A stretch of 64,000 nt of DNA, taken from the NCBI GenBank assembly GCA_002786025.1, contig NHNW01000023.1, forward strand, positions 310,001-374,000. Reading direction: 5' to 3'. Both the position numbers and the translations under genes were made by a program. Positions 52,508 to 63,910 of this stretch are shown here, in pieces. The notes beneath the pieces were generated by a model. That model was not told the origin of the DNA. It ran no database searches and saw nothing but the letters and a program-made list of their open reading frames with translations. Source of the stretch: Zasmidium citrigriseum. Its lineage: Eukaryota > Ascomycota > Dothideomycetes > Mycosphaerellales > Mycosphaerellaceae. How positions within the stretch are numbered: position 1 is the stretch's first letter; each line of letters starts with the position of its first letter.

Positions 52508-52932
52508 GGGGTCGTTTTTTTAGAACTAATACGACGTTAACTTCGCTTATTAAAGCTAGGCTACTATAGCCCTAAAATAAGATTTAAGATAAAAGTTAAT
52601 TAACTTTACTTAACTTCGGCTTACTAGCTAAATTCTAGGTGCAACGAAAATGCTACCTCCAAATTTTAGGCGCACCTCCGAAACCGAGCCGCTTACTAAC
52701 CTTCGTGCCTCAGGCCAGAAAGCCGCTTTCTGCGGAGCACGGAAGCTTTACGCGCCTGAGGCACGAAGGTTAGTAAGCAAGCTTTCGGAAGCCAGCACGG
52801 GCCTGATTGGAGGTAGCGAAAATGCAGCCTTCGAGGTCCAACTTCGTCATTTCCATCTCAACTTTGTAGTTATCGCCCACCTCTAGTGTACGAAAGGTAC
52901 AGAGCCCGCGTCCTTTCTAAATAAACGACCCC
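52508..52932. mobile_element. Tourist/PIF-Harbinger-like MITE
   Basis: A 425-base element with 17-bp terminal inverted repeats (GGGGTCGTTTTTTTAGAA left; reversed right end GGGGTCGTTTATTTAGAA) flanked by TTA on both sides (52505-52507, 52933-52935). A 3-bp TTA/TAA duplication and G-rich ends fit PIF/Harbinger. It has no coding capacity. Its left 120 bases lack CpA/TpG like the adjoining block, while the rest is normal sequence. Confidence 0.7.
52651..52817. repeat. Nested inverted repeat inside the MITE
   Basis: GCTACCTCCAA (52652-52662) pairs with TTGGAGGTAGC (52807-52817). Inside, a perfect 24-base arm at 52690-52713 (ending CCTTCGTGCCTCAGG) pairs with 52762-52785. The central loop is about 48 bases. 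Confidence 0.85.
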
Positions 52933-53200
52933 TTAGACTAGCAGAGCTCGCGTAATACTTTCAACACCTGAAGTCGCATCTCGAGGACCTCTTCATTGTC
53001 GTATGCAGGTTCATCCTTTGGTGGTTCTGGATCTTCGAAGAGCATAGCGGTGAATCGATTGACCGTCAGTCTCTCTTGCTCTGCTTGTTTGTCCATGTCA
53101 TCAACTTTCACGCCGAAATTCTCTGCATTTGCGGATACGCCCAACATCTGCAAGGCAGTCATGATCTAGTGCAGGGGCTAAGCTTGGTTCAGCATGAGCA

Positions 53201-54583
53201 TCACGAAGTGAAACTCAATAGTCGACTAGAATGTGTCACTGCGCTCGGTCGACAGCGAGGGGACAAGGTTGCGTGCAGGATCAAGTGATTCAAGTCTTTG
53301 TAGTAGAAGTTGAGAACAGTGTCTCCAGCGGCCAAGGTGTCGAAAGGGTTTGATTCGGGGTCGCTTTCTGCCTCACGGAACCCTTGGAAGATCCCTGTAT
53401 CGACCGTCCCTCGTTCCACGAACACCACAGGTACTTGCGACTCTGGGTGAAGTGTTCTATCTAAGCCTGGCTGTATGGCCCAGCCGACGATGAATGAATA
53501 CCCGGCTGTTTGAGAGCACTGCTCAGGTGGCCCATTAGGACGATTGTACGCTCGAACAACCGGCGAGAAGAGGTCACTCCTGCTGGACTCCAACAGCACG
53601 CATGCGACTAGTTCGTCACCAGCCTCGATGGCGGGCAAGACGAGGTACACCTTGTGTGTATGTCGATCCTGTGGATTCTGGTGCAGAAGCATCTTGACTA
53701 GAAGGTCAGGAGGGAGGCCTGCGAAGAACGACTGATGAGAACGCCAGTATCTTGCATAGTCCGTGAGGGTCTTGACACTCGGCATTGCCAAATCTGTGAA
53801 TGAGTCCCAGAGCTCAGCGGTTGGATTCGAGGTAGAACCTCTATCGGCGGACGCTGTCCGGAACAATGGCGTCGCTTTCTCTCGTCCGTAATAGTCTCAT
53901 GTCCATCGTCGATAAGTTTCCTCGGATCCCGGAGCAGCTCTGAGCGTCTTCGGACGTTCCCAATATCATACCTCCTAGCCACCGCCCAAATCTCTTCGTA
54001 ATTCCCAATTGACGCAGTCCAGGCCAGAAGAGTTGTACTTGGCGACTAAGGATGAGTTCCTGTTTTATCCATATGCGCCTAAAATAAGGATGATGCTCGG
54101 GTGTACTCGGCGAATCTCTCTCTGCTTTCAGAGATCCCTTCGTGAGCTCCTGTCGAATTGCTCAACCAGCTTCTGTACTGCGGAGAGGTAAGGGCCAGGG
54201 CCAAGATAGTAGGCTGTCATGGCTGCATTCTCGTAGAATTTGCCCATCATCGCTACTTGAAAGTTCTTTTCAGCAATGTTGCTCTGATCGATGCACATAG
54301 GGTCAATCCAGAGATGGACATGCTGGCGATGATGTCGCATCTGCCATAACGCATGCCGGCACTTCATGCGGGTTCTAACGGGCTGTCCGTTGACGGCGAT
54401 CGCGGGAGTTGATGATTGATCGGCCCAGGTGTATGAGATCGCTGCGTAAGGAGGGCAGGGATTGCAATCATGCACACGAAGTGTCGCCACAATTATCGAG
54501 TCGTCTTCAACTGGCAGAAGGCTGACTAGTCGGATTTGCCGAGAGACCAGCGTCAAGGACTGGTGGCTGCAGTCGAGCGGTAT
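53201..54583 (-). pseudogene. Broken heterokaryon-incompatibility (HET) domain gene
   Basis: A start at 54583 gives MIPLDCSHQSLTLVSRQI and then a clear HET N-terminal half: PPYAAISYTWADQ, ALWQMRHHRQHVHLWIDPMC, IDQSNIAEKNFQVAMMGKFY and TAYYLG. The frame stops at 54128. HET sequence continues in another frame (HPYFRRIWIKQELILSRQVQ, from about 54090 down to 54000) and then, after a stop near 53890, in a third frame (LLHQNPQDRHTHKVYLVLPA), comparable with the DPRDKVYALL motif of HET proteins. No GT-AG intron that restores the frame is obvious at the first break. HET proteins trigger incompatibility cell death when activated; this copy is probably inactive. Confidence 0.6.
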
Positions 54584-55221
54584 CATGGAGGAGCCTGAAG
54601 TGTACTGGACGCCCAAAGGAAACTGGAGACGGACGCAGCGTAGATTCAGGATTTGGCTGATATGGTCGAGTGCTGATAAGAGAAGAAGTGCGGATGCATG
54701 GAGTCGCAGTAGGATCGAAGCTGCAGGCACATTCGAATTGGTCTTCATGCACCAAGCACAAGACTAGAAGAGCTCATTCGTCTTCAACATTGCTAGCTCT
54801 GTGGACACAGTCAATTGATCCGTCCGTAACAGATCAATCGACATTGTCGGAGTTGGGGTGCATCGAGATGGCGGCCATTCTGGATGCGAAGCGTCAAGGA
54901 AGATGGATAGGACACGCGATTTATCAAAAGCAAGCCCTACGACTCTCCAGGGATGCGTTTCACCAACAACGATTGGGACATGCGGAACTTAAGCCCTCGA
55001 AGTGCCGGAAAATATGAGATCTAGAGCCCTCTAGGAGCCTTTTTATATGCTCGCACGGGTGCTGTGGCATCTTCCAGTCTTGGTTCATCAGAAAGAGTAC
55101 TTGTTGATAGAGAAGTTCGCTGACGGTAGAATGAGCTCGAACTTCTGCAAATACATACTTAAGGCAAAATTCAGTTTCCAGCCGTTGGTCTCTCACAGTT
55201 GTTCCATCCCGAGCATGTATA
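54584..55221. other. Intergenic stretch between HET relic and secreted-protein gene
   Basis: 638 bases. The open frame upstream of the HET start (to 54748) looks like leader. Nothing else recognised. Confidence 0.4.
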
Positions 55222-56755
55222 CTAAGATCCCGTAGAGCTACCATCGCCGACGGGGTTTGCGCCACCAGAATCAGTCACTGTAGGCGAAGTGTACGCACAA
55301 GCAGCAGCAGCCCCGTTAGCGGCGGCTTGTTGGTTAGGATTGGACTGTTGTACTCCTGCCGAATTCGCGGCGCAGATGGCCGCATTGGCGTTGTTGAAAG
55401 CAAGTCTGACTCCCGAACCGCATCTGCCATTGCCAAGATCTACAGGCATTTCAGTCAGAAACGATGACATTTCTCAGGGCTTTCTCCCACTTACAGTTGC
55501 CATACGATGTGCCCCTTGGGGCTGTAGCGTTGTAAGATGCGGCTAGAACGACCGCCTCGCTGTTTGGAATCTTGCTTGGTGGTCAGCTAGTGGGACGTAT
55601 CTCTTCGGGGCTTTAACTTACGGAGCAGTAGCTGTTGCTTGCGATGATGCACTGTGGACCTGTGAGAGAGCCTCCAGCGGCTGAGGCCGCACCAGAACTT
55701 GACCCATCATTGTCCGAGCTGCTACCTGCGGCACCACTCGCGCCAGCATTAAATCCGGCGGAGTTGGAGGTGTAGAAGAAGAATAGGGAGTTGGGATCTT
55801 GCATGGCCTGGGCGCAGCAGTCATACCTAAAGTGAGAGATAGGAGAATTAGCATGTCTTCGTTTGACTGGGAGCACATCGATGAAGACTCTTGTCTCGGT
55901 ATGCGGGAGCCATCGCAAGAACCGAATTGTGAGCAAGAGCCTCCGATCCACTCTTCGACTTACGCAGAGCTGGCCACAACAAAGCGCTGTTGGACAGGCG
56001 ATGTAATGGCCGCACCAACCACGGAGGCGGAGGCAGCGGTGTCCGCACTTCCTCCTGAAGCTCCCGGGCCCGAGCCTGACCCGGCGCCGGCGCCAGTGCC
56101 ACCATTAGAACTAGTGCCTGCTGATCCTGTTGGCCAATTAGCAGAAGGCAATGGTCAAAGAGGACAACTCGTCGTGGAAGAGCCCGTTCGTGCATGCATG
56201 TCTGGGCTTCGTCGACAACAAAGTAATGAACGACGTACCGGCCCCAGCGCCTGCGCCTGCGCCGCTACTGCCAGTGTTGCCACCATTGTTTGTGGAACCA
56301 GCACCCGCACCAGCACCGCTTGCACCGCTCGACGTTCCCGAGGGCACTGGAAAGGCCTGAACGACGGCGGCCGCATACGCGTATCCGTTAATTGGGTAGC
56401 TGTAGTACTTGCTGGCCATGTTCTTATAGCCGCAGGCGGAGTAGTAGTTGCCGCTGCTGCCACCACGGGCTTCTAGATCTCCGCCATCGAACTAGATCCT
56501 TCTCTTAGCACTTTAACGCATCGTAGAGGAAGACGTTGGTACCTACTGCAGCCACGGGTTCTGGGAGAGCCTCCCTCTTCCTGAAGGTTGCGCCTGGAAG
56601 TGTATTCGAAATCGCATTCCAGCCTCGTGCAGGGTACTGTTGAATTCTTAGCATGTGTACAGGTGTGGGAGCGCAATCATCATACGTACAGTCCATCCAG
56701 CCTCAGTCGGGGTGATTGCAGCAAGTACGATCAAAGTAGACGTGGTGAGCTTCAT
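55222..56755 (-). CDS. Secreted Gly/Ala/Ser-rich cysteine-containing protein
   Basis: Seven exons: 56755-56690, 56636-56547, 56491-56239, 56126-55964, 55826-55622, 55570-55495 and 55439-55222, giving 356 aa; every junction keeps frame. Residues 1-19 (MKLTTSTLIVLAAITPTEA) form a signal peptide. A short pro-like region (YPARGWNAISNTLPGATF...) ends at DLEARGG, a possible dibasic-type or kexin-like cleavage area. The body alternates Gly/Ala/Ser-rich low-complexity runs with segments holding eight Cys (ACGYK, YDCCAQ, QCIIASNSYCS, GRCGSG, AAICAAN, AAACAY). I do not recognise the family. It lies in an island of 5 kb between two mutated retroelement blocks, a setting where effector candidates are often found. 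The acceptor at 55571 (GCAAG) is the weakest junction. Confidence 0.72.
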
Positions 56756-57412
56756 GGCAGCAGCTCTTGTCAGAGAATCTTGGTAGCCGATTGATCAAGA
56801 GCGGGTCATCCCCAGTGGCCGTCGTCCAGCATTTGTATGGCCGCTGCTCGAATCATGAGGAACTGCATCAGATCATGAAGTGTCATGCCGAGCTGAGGCC
56901 TCTCGAAGTGGAAAGTCTCCATCGATTCCAGCGTATCATCAACTGGAGCCAGCATGTGCTTCATGCGTGGCTTAAGGCCTAGATCTGTTTCCTTCCCCCG
57001 AAATAAAGCAGATGTTTGTGCAGATGTGGAAAGCCAGCCATGCTATTCGCCGTCCCCTTTCCCAATCTGGGTGAGACTTGTCCGGCTTGGCTAGATGGGG
57101 CAGGCTGAATGAGAAACTCTCGCAAGCTTGTCGAAAGCCCCGAGAAGAGGCTTGTGCGGGGTAAATAACGACACGTAAAAGATGATCTGATGTCTTAAAC
57201 AGTGACGGTATGACAGTGGAAAGTCTTGTTTCTCGCACGAGGCGTGCAGAGGTGTTAGGCTGAGTAGTTAACTGAAGAGGAGGGCGTTTCCTGCCTCCGT
57301 CTTCAGGCGCTTCGGAAAAGCCGAGGCGAGGCTAAGCTTTTGCGAAGCGCCCAAGGTTCCTAAGCTCCACTAGTAATCTCCAGAAATGCGATACGTCTTG
57401 AGGATGAGCATT
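56756..57412. other. Intergenic stretch next to the second retroelement
   Basis: 657 bases with the promoter of the secreted-protein gene and a hairpin at 57306-57351. No gene is supported. Confidence 0.45.
57306..57351. repeat. Short hairpin near the retroelement edge
   Basis: GGCGCTTCGGAAAAGC (57306-57321) pairs with GCTTTTGCGAAGCGCC (57336-57351) at 15 of 16 positions, loop 14 bases. It is about 60 bases outside the LTR. Confidence 0.6.
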
Positions 57413-57502
57413 TGTAAGATAAAGTGGGTACTCGCGTAAAACCATGCAGGTTCAAAACAGCTATCTACGGCTGTTTTTATGCTTATTATATCGGCTAACT
57501 TT
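57413..57502 (-). repeat. Left LTR of the second Copia element (at least this part)
   Basis: The first 90 bases can be compared with 63911-64000. They differ at seven positions only, and the left copy keeps CpA/TpG at each. The LTR extends further inward, but its inner limit cannot be set because the partner is truncated. Confidence 0.85.
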
Positions 57503-60029
57503 TGGCTAAGAAACATAGAAAATACTTGCTTTTTATAGTATTATCGCTTAGAAATTAAGAGAAAAGTCTACTTTTCTATAACCCGTAATACCCTATAATC
57601 GCCCTTGCTAGCGTAGGGCTAGCGCTGTCGATCTCTTATCTAATACACCCTCTTAGAGCTAGACCTTACTTTATATAAAATCCTTAAAGGTCTCCTTAAT
57701 ATTGTCTCTAAAACGACCTACCTTCTTTATAACCTTATCCTTAATCTTCTTAAGCTAGGCGTCGTCGAAGAGACTATTACGCCGAGTCTTCGCTAGAGTT
57801 AGCGATTTCTCGAGGTTAATCGTATTCTTCTACTCGAGCTTAGCGTTAGAAAAGTAGGCCTTCTAGTAGTATCTCTCTAAATCCGCCTCTAGTTTAATAA
57901 TACTCTTATAGTTCTAGCTAAAGACGAAGTTATCGATTATATTAATTAGCGTCTTAATCTCGTTATTAGTTAGGCGCTTCTCGTTAATATTAGTAATATA
58001 GGAGAAGATACCTCTAAGAGTAATCTTATTATCCCTAGAGATATCCCTAACTAGGATCGTAGAAACCTCGCTATTAATCTTCTTATAGACGGTATTGCCC
58101 TTAGCGTCCTTACGAATTAGGTTAAATATCTTCTAGGCGGCGTAGAGGCGCTCGTTAGCGTAGAAGAGTAGCGTAATCTCTATAGAAACTATATAGATAG
58201 GTAAGTAGCTTATAGTACTACTCGCTAGTATTAAGTCGATATTAGCGACTATAAGCTTAAGCTACGCCATAATCTACTCGGTAATCTTATAGTAGGCGTT
58301 AGTAAGCGCGTTATACGGCTTCTTAGTAGAGGTTTCGTTAGTTATAGAGAAGGGGGCGTAATACTTAGTACTCTTAGACGGGGTATTCTCTAGTCTATTA
58401 GCGCGAGATCTTAAGTTTATTAGCTTCTTCTTACTAGTTTTAGTAAGTTCCTCCTTAGATCTATTACTATCCTTCTTATTAACTAGCGTTATCTACTTCT
58501 TTCTAGTAGAAGCTTACTTCTACTAGGCCTTTTAGTCTTTTCTATTCTCGATAGACGGAATCGCGTTCTCTTACTCGGTTCTAGCGCTATTAGTAGGAGT
58601 CTCTAGTAGTAGAGTCGTTATCTTAATATTATTAATAGCGATTTAGTAGCGATTAACGGTATTAATACGGTCGTTCGCGCTTATAGGGATCGCGCTCTTT
58701 TTAAAGGAAAGCGCGGGGACGCTATAGAGATTAGGTAAAGAGTAGAGGAGAGGGCGGACGAGTAGAGGTAGGGGGGCTAGTAGTAGTAAGCGTATTATTA
58801 GAAGTAGAAAGGTTTAGGAGGTTTAAAGGCTAATATAGGTAGTATAGTAGTCTATACGCTTAGCATAATCTAGATTGCGTAGGTAGATTCTAGTATATAT
58901 AGGTAGCTTTTTCTATTTACTTAGGCCTTAGATCCTTCCTTACGTAACGGTTTCTCGGCCTTAACGGCTAGCTTTAGGTAATTAATTACTTTATCTACTA
59001 GCTTAATTACCCCCTAAGGTCGAGAAGACTATCTAGTTTCTAGTAATCTATTAGTCTTTCCTTACTCTAAGATTACAAAATCGCGCTTTTCCTCTATCTT
59101 TAGCTAAGAAATAAATATAACGTACTTCTAAATAGGTAGTAGTTTCGTTAATCTATTAGTAGGAATATTATAGGTTAGTTACTAAGTAACGTCTAAATCC
59201 CCTTAGTTATATTATTTATAAAGCTAATATTATTATATATTAATATACTACATTTTCGTTAAGATCTTCCTATTTAGTATAGTAATAACGCGTAGGGTTT
59301 ACTAATTATTATAGTAGAGGGTCGACTTCTTCTCTAGTTAAATACTAATTCTCCTAATTAACCTTATCTACTATATTATCTCTAATCCTACGTAAGAGAG
59401 AGCGTAAAGCTCTAATTCTATACTAGATTTCGTAACTAAGGTTTACTTAGATAATTTCTAATCGATTAATCCTTCGAAGAGAAAGAAGAGAAATCTCTTA
59501 CTTAATTTCTAGGTCGTAGAATTATCCGTAAAGGAGGCGTCGGAAGCACTAAAGAACTCTTAATTTGCTAATATCTTCTAGTAGGTAAGGGTAAGATACT
59601 TTATTACGTTAAGGTATCTTAGTAGATATTCTACTACTTTAATATCTACTAATCGGGGATTCTATAGCTTTCTTACTAATAGTAATGTTAAGAAGGCAAT
59701 ATTAGGTCTAGTCTAAACCGCTATAAAGTTAATACTTCTAACGATACTCTAGTAGTATTAGCAATCGGTTTCGTTCGCCGTAAAGTCGTCGATTTCCTCG
59801 ATTTCCGCGTTATATACGGTCGGAAGGGGAACCTTTAGGCGACTTACTATAGAGATATTATATCTGTCGATTAACTTCTTAACGTAGGCCTATTAGCTTA
59901 GGTAAATCGTCTACTTTTCCGTATCTCGGAGAATCTTAATACTATAGAACTATTAGATTAGACCTATCTCTCGTACTTTATAGTACGATTTTAGTAATTC
60001 GAGATCTATTAACGCTTTAGATTTCTCGT

Positions 60030-60600
60030 AAGGTAGAAAGGTAAAGACGATATCGTTAATAAAGAAGAAGATTAGGAGTCTTCCTTTAATTATAATATAG
60101 TCCGTTACTTCGAAATATCCTATCTTTATAAGAGTTACTTAAAGTTCGTAATACTAAAGGTTTAGTAAGACCTTTAGTCTATAGATTACGCGTATATAGT
60201 AGAGGTATTTTCCTTTCTCGCTAAATCCCTTAGGGAATCTAAGGTAGATAGGCTAAGGAAGTTCTATATTAAGGAAAGTATTTACTACGTCAACTTGAAT
60301 CGTCTTAAGTCTATAGTAATTAATAATCGATATTAGTAGTTAGAAGTTCTAAGCCGCTAAAGTCGCGGCGTATATATCGAGTTTAGTCTTCTAAAGGTTA
60401 CCCCTTATACATATTCTCGCCTTAAACCTCTCGATAAAGTAGTATATATCTAGCTTATACTTCTAGACCTAGGTTATTAGTAGAGGTTTACTAGTAGCTT
60501 TAGATAGCTATACGATTTTAAACGTTTCTATATTAAGAGCCTTCTAAAACTCCTTTTCTATAGCGATTTTAAAGTCTTGTTTAAATAGGTATCGTTTAAG
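60030..60600 (-). pseudogene. Degenerate Copia reverse transcriptase
   Basis: The minus strand reads RLKTIQVDVVNTFLNIELPQ, then IYLRFPKGFSEKGKY, and later LLIFFFINDIVFTF, corresponding to the Q-x-D-V-x-x-A-F-L-N-G block and the Y-V-D-D-I active site, in which the second Asp survives while the first is Asn. Confidence 0.85.
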
Positions 60601-61599
60601 ATTATTAAATCTCTTTAGTTCTACTAGTATATTACTAATATATCTCTTCTAAGAGTCGTTAATACTCGACTAGATTACTAAGAAAGCTATATAGTCGTTA
60701 CGTCGTAGTCGCTTCGGATTAATAATATCTCTAAGGAATACTAGGTATAGTTCTTCTTCCTCGAGTAATCTCTTAGGTCCTTACTAATACTTAAAGGTAT
60801 TATAGTTTAAAGGAAATAGAGTTTGCTATTAGATTAGAACTAGATCGAAGTAGACGTCTTCTCTTATAGATTATTCCTACTATCTCGATAAATCGTAGGG
60901 GATTTTATAATCTATATTGCTAATAGATAGCTATTAATACTAATAAGGAAACTAATTCTTAAACGCATTCTACCGTTATTACTAATTTAGGACCTATACT
61001 ACCCCCTAATCTTCGAAGAGGGAAGCGAGTTCGTAAGAAGTAGCTAAATCGTCGAATTGCTCTACGGCTAGATCCTAAGGTATCTAAAGCTCGACAATTT
61101 CGTTAAGTTAATCCTTTATAGTATAGCTAAGATTAAGATTATTAAGTCCTTAATAGCGAGCTTCCTCGTTAAAGATTACGTCTCTAGTCTAAATTACCTT
61201 ATTAGAGGAGGGAATCTAGATCCGGTAGATATTACTACCTTTAAAACTAACTAAATATCCGATATAAGTACGAGAATCGAGTTTGCTTCTACGGGGAAGA
61301 TTAGTAGGTTTCGTCTTATACGTATAGGCTCTCGCCCTAACTACGTATATATTAGCGATATTAGGCTTTAGTCTAGTAGTAGCTTTATAGGGTGTCTTCT
61401 AATTTAGCGCCCTTATTAGTAATCTATTAAGGATATAGGCGGTAGTAGACACTAATTCTAGCTAGAGAAGGTTAGGAAGGTTGCCCTAGATCGCTAAAGA
61501 TCTAGCTATTTTAATAATAACTCCGCTAGGTCTCTTAGCTAGATCCTAAGCTAGAGTATATAGTGCCGTAAGTTGTAGATTAACGCCGTCTTTAAGTAG

Positions 61600-61920
61600 T
61601 TAAGAGCGGAAGGCAATCGTATAACTAGTGTCGTTATTAGTAGCTAAAACGATTAGATCTCGTCTAAGTTTACGTATAAATCTTAGTAGCTCCTAGTAGT
61701 ATTCGGTAATTATGTATCTATTGTACGTTAGAACTATCTAGATAAAGTACAGCTTAGTATTAATATCGAAGGCGTGGATTATAAACTTGTCGCTATTTAT
61801 AGCGGGATTAAATTCGTATATATCGATAGCTACGTCTAAAAATAGATAAGGAAGGCGAGTCTTTTACGGAGTCCTTCTTAAAATTATCCGATATACCTTA
61901 GATTAGTAGTAGGTATTATA
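61600..61920 (-). pseudogene. Degenerate Copia integrase core
   Basis: The minus strand reads SLFLDVAIDIYEFNPAINSD, then KFIIHAFDINTKLYFI, and later RRDLIVLATNNDTSYTIAFR. It matches the D(x)nD pattern of Copia integrase (VDIxGP, then DDxSRY, then RSDNG) with stops between. Confidence 0.75.
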
Positions 61921-63910
61921 CTTAGTTAGCTTTAGAGCTAACTTTTTATTAGTAACTTTAACTCCTTCGAGTTAATTCTTAAGTTACTTAATCCTCTTAA
62001 TACTAATATAGCTAAAAAGTCGGTACTATTAGTATTCTAAGAGCTTTCTCGTAAAGAGCGGGCGCCTTAAGGATTGTACTATAAAGGCCTTTATATAGCT
62101 CTAAGCCCGTTAAAGGTTAATAGCTTCCTTAACTTTTAAAGGGTTACCTTTTAAATTAAGGGGCTATTTGTTAAGAACGTTCTAGTTAATCGCGGATTAA
62201 GCGGAGGAATTAATAACATTAAGGTATAGAAACCCGTCTTTTCTAAGGATTTTAGTAAGTCCTTTACCCTAACTATCGTACTAAATATTATCCTTTTCGT
62301 TAAGATAGAGTCTATAAGTCCTTATCTTCGTACTAGATACTAGGTTCGTATAGAAGCTAAGGATATACTATATATTCTATAGTAAAAGCTCGATAGGTTT
62401 GCTGTTACACCCTTTTAACTTTAGCTTTACTCGGCCTTAAACTAGAGGCTAAAGGTACGTATTACTAATAGTTACCTAAGAAGAGGTAAGAGACTCGGCT
62501 TTAAACTCCGCAATCTCTAGATTATTAATAATATAAACATTTAATCTAGGATTAAGTAGCTAATCGTCCGAGAAGTCTAGACTCTAGGTAGATAAAGCTT
62601 AAAGAATCGCTATAGAAGCTAATAGTTTCTTTAGAATATCGTTAATATCTCTAATCTATCGTAGGGTAGCGTTAGATCTAAGCTACTTTTCGCGATAGAA
62701 CTAGTTCTAAATCGTCCTTACTATAGTGTCTTAATACTCGGTTATCTGTTTCTTATAGAACTTAGGGTAGTTACGTAGATACTTCTTATAGTAATCGTAG
62801 TATCGTTTATCTTTATCGCTTATTTCTAAGACCTTTAGGCGTTTCTTAGCGTTAACGATATTATACTAAGAGAGGTTAGAGTAGGCTTTATTACTCGGTT
62901 TACCCGTAAGATTAGTATAGCCTCGCGTAAATCCTCGAGGATTAGATAGTCTTCCGTTTCTATTCCTATTATTACTAGAAGGAATCGTAGGTTCGTCCTT
63001 ATCTTTAAGGGTAGCGTTTGCCCGCTTATCCTTAAATATAGGTTCTCGCTCGAGAAATTCTACTATTAAGTTAAGAGCTATATCTAGACTCGTAGTTTTA
63101 AAAGCAATAATCCTATCTTTAATAAGATTAATCTTACTTTCTACTATATAGATAAAGTCGTAAAATAGGCTAGTTTCTAAAGGGTAGTTAATTTGCTTAA
63201 TTCGATACTTATACTTACTCTATTTAGGAAGATAAGTACGATAGTCCTTAGACTTTATACCTTTTATAAGTTCTTCGTAGCGTCGAGTAAGGAAAAGTCG
63301 TTAGTTTTTGTTAGTAGGTTTAAAGACTTCTCTAATATAGTCGTACTACTAGGCATAGTCTTAAGGCTAGCGTTGTTTATAATTCGAATATACATATCTA
63401 GTACTATTTAGTCGAGATAGCCTTTAAATGCTAATTTAGTCTTATAGAACTTAGTAATATTAGCCTTCTCTTAGCGATATATATTCTATTTAGTAGAGTA
63501 ATTATCGCGCTTAAGCTTATATCTCGCCTAAACTACCTTAGAATTAGTATCTATAGGGAGAGTAGGATAATCCGGAACTATAGTATTAATAGAGGGTTTA
63601 GGTATATAAGGAGTAACGTTTACTATTTACGTAGCGTTTTACTTAACTCGTAGGTTAATATAGTTATACTTAAAGTACTTCTAGATATCGTTTCTTATAG
63701 TAAGCGCTATCGTCTAGTCGTTCTAGGCGTCGTACTTGGAATAGTTAGTAAGGAAGACAAGTACGGCTTTACTAGTCCTAAGGGACGCTAAAAGGTTAGA
63801 GAGGGATATAATTAAAACGATAAGTATCTAGAAGATCTCGAAGGGTAGCTAAGTTAACGAAGGAGGCTCCGGCTTATAGTAAAGAATTAGTAGCAAACCG
63901 GGCTCATAAC

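Noticed and set aside
52938..53162. Minus-strand 74-codon frame downstream of the HET relic
   Set aside because: It looks helical and acidic but cannot be joined to the HET frames with consensus splice sites and has no recognisable domain.
63193..63411. 72-codon frame in the second Copia element
   Set aside because: A chance gap between stops in RIP-mutated DNA; base composition alone explains the Ile/Leu-rich translation.
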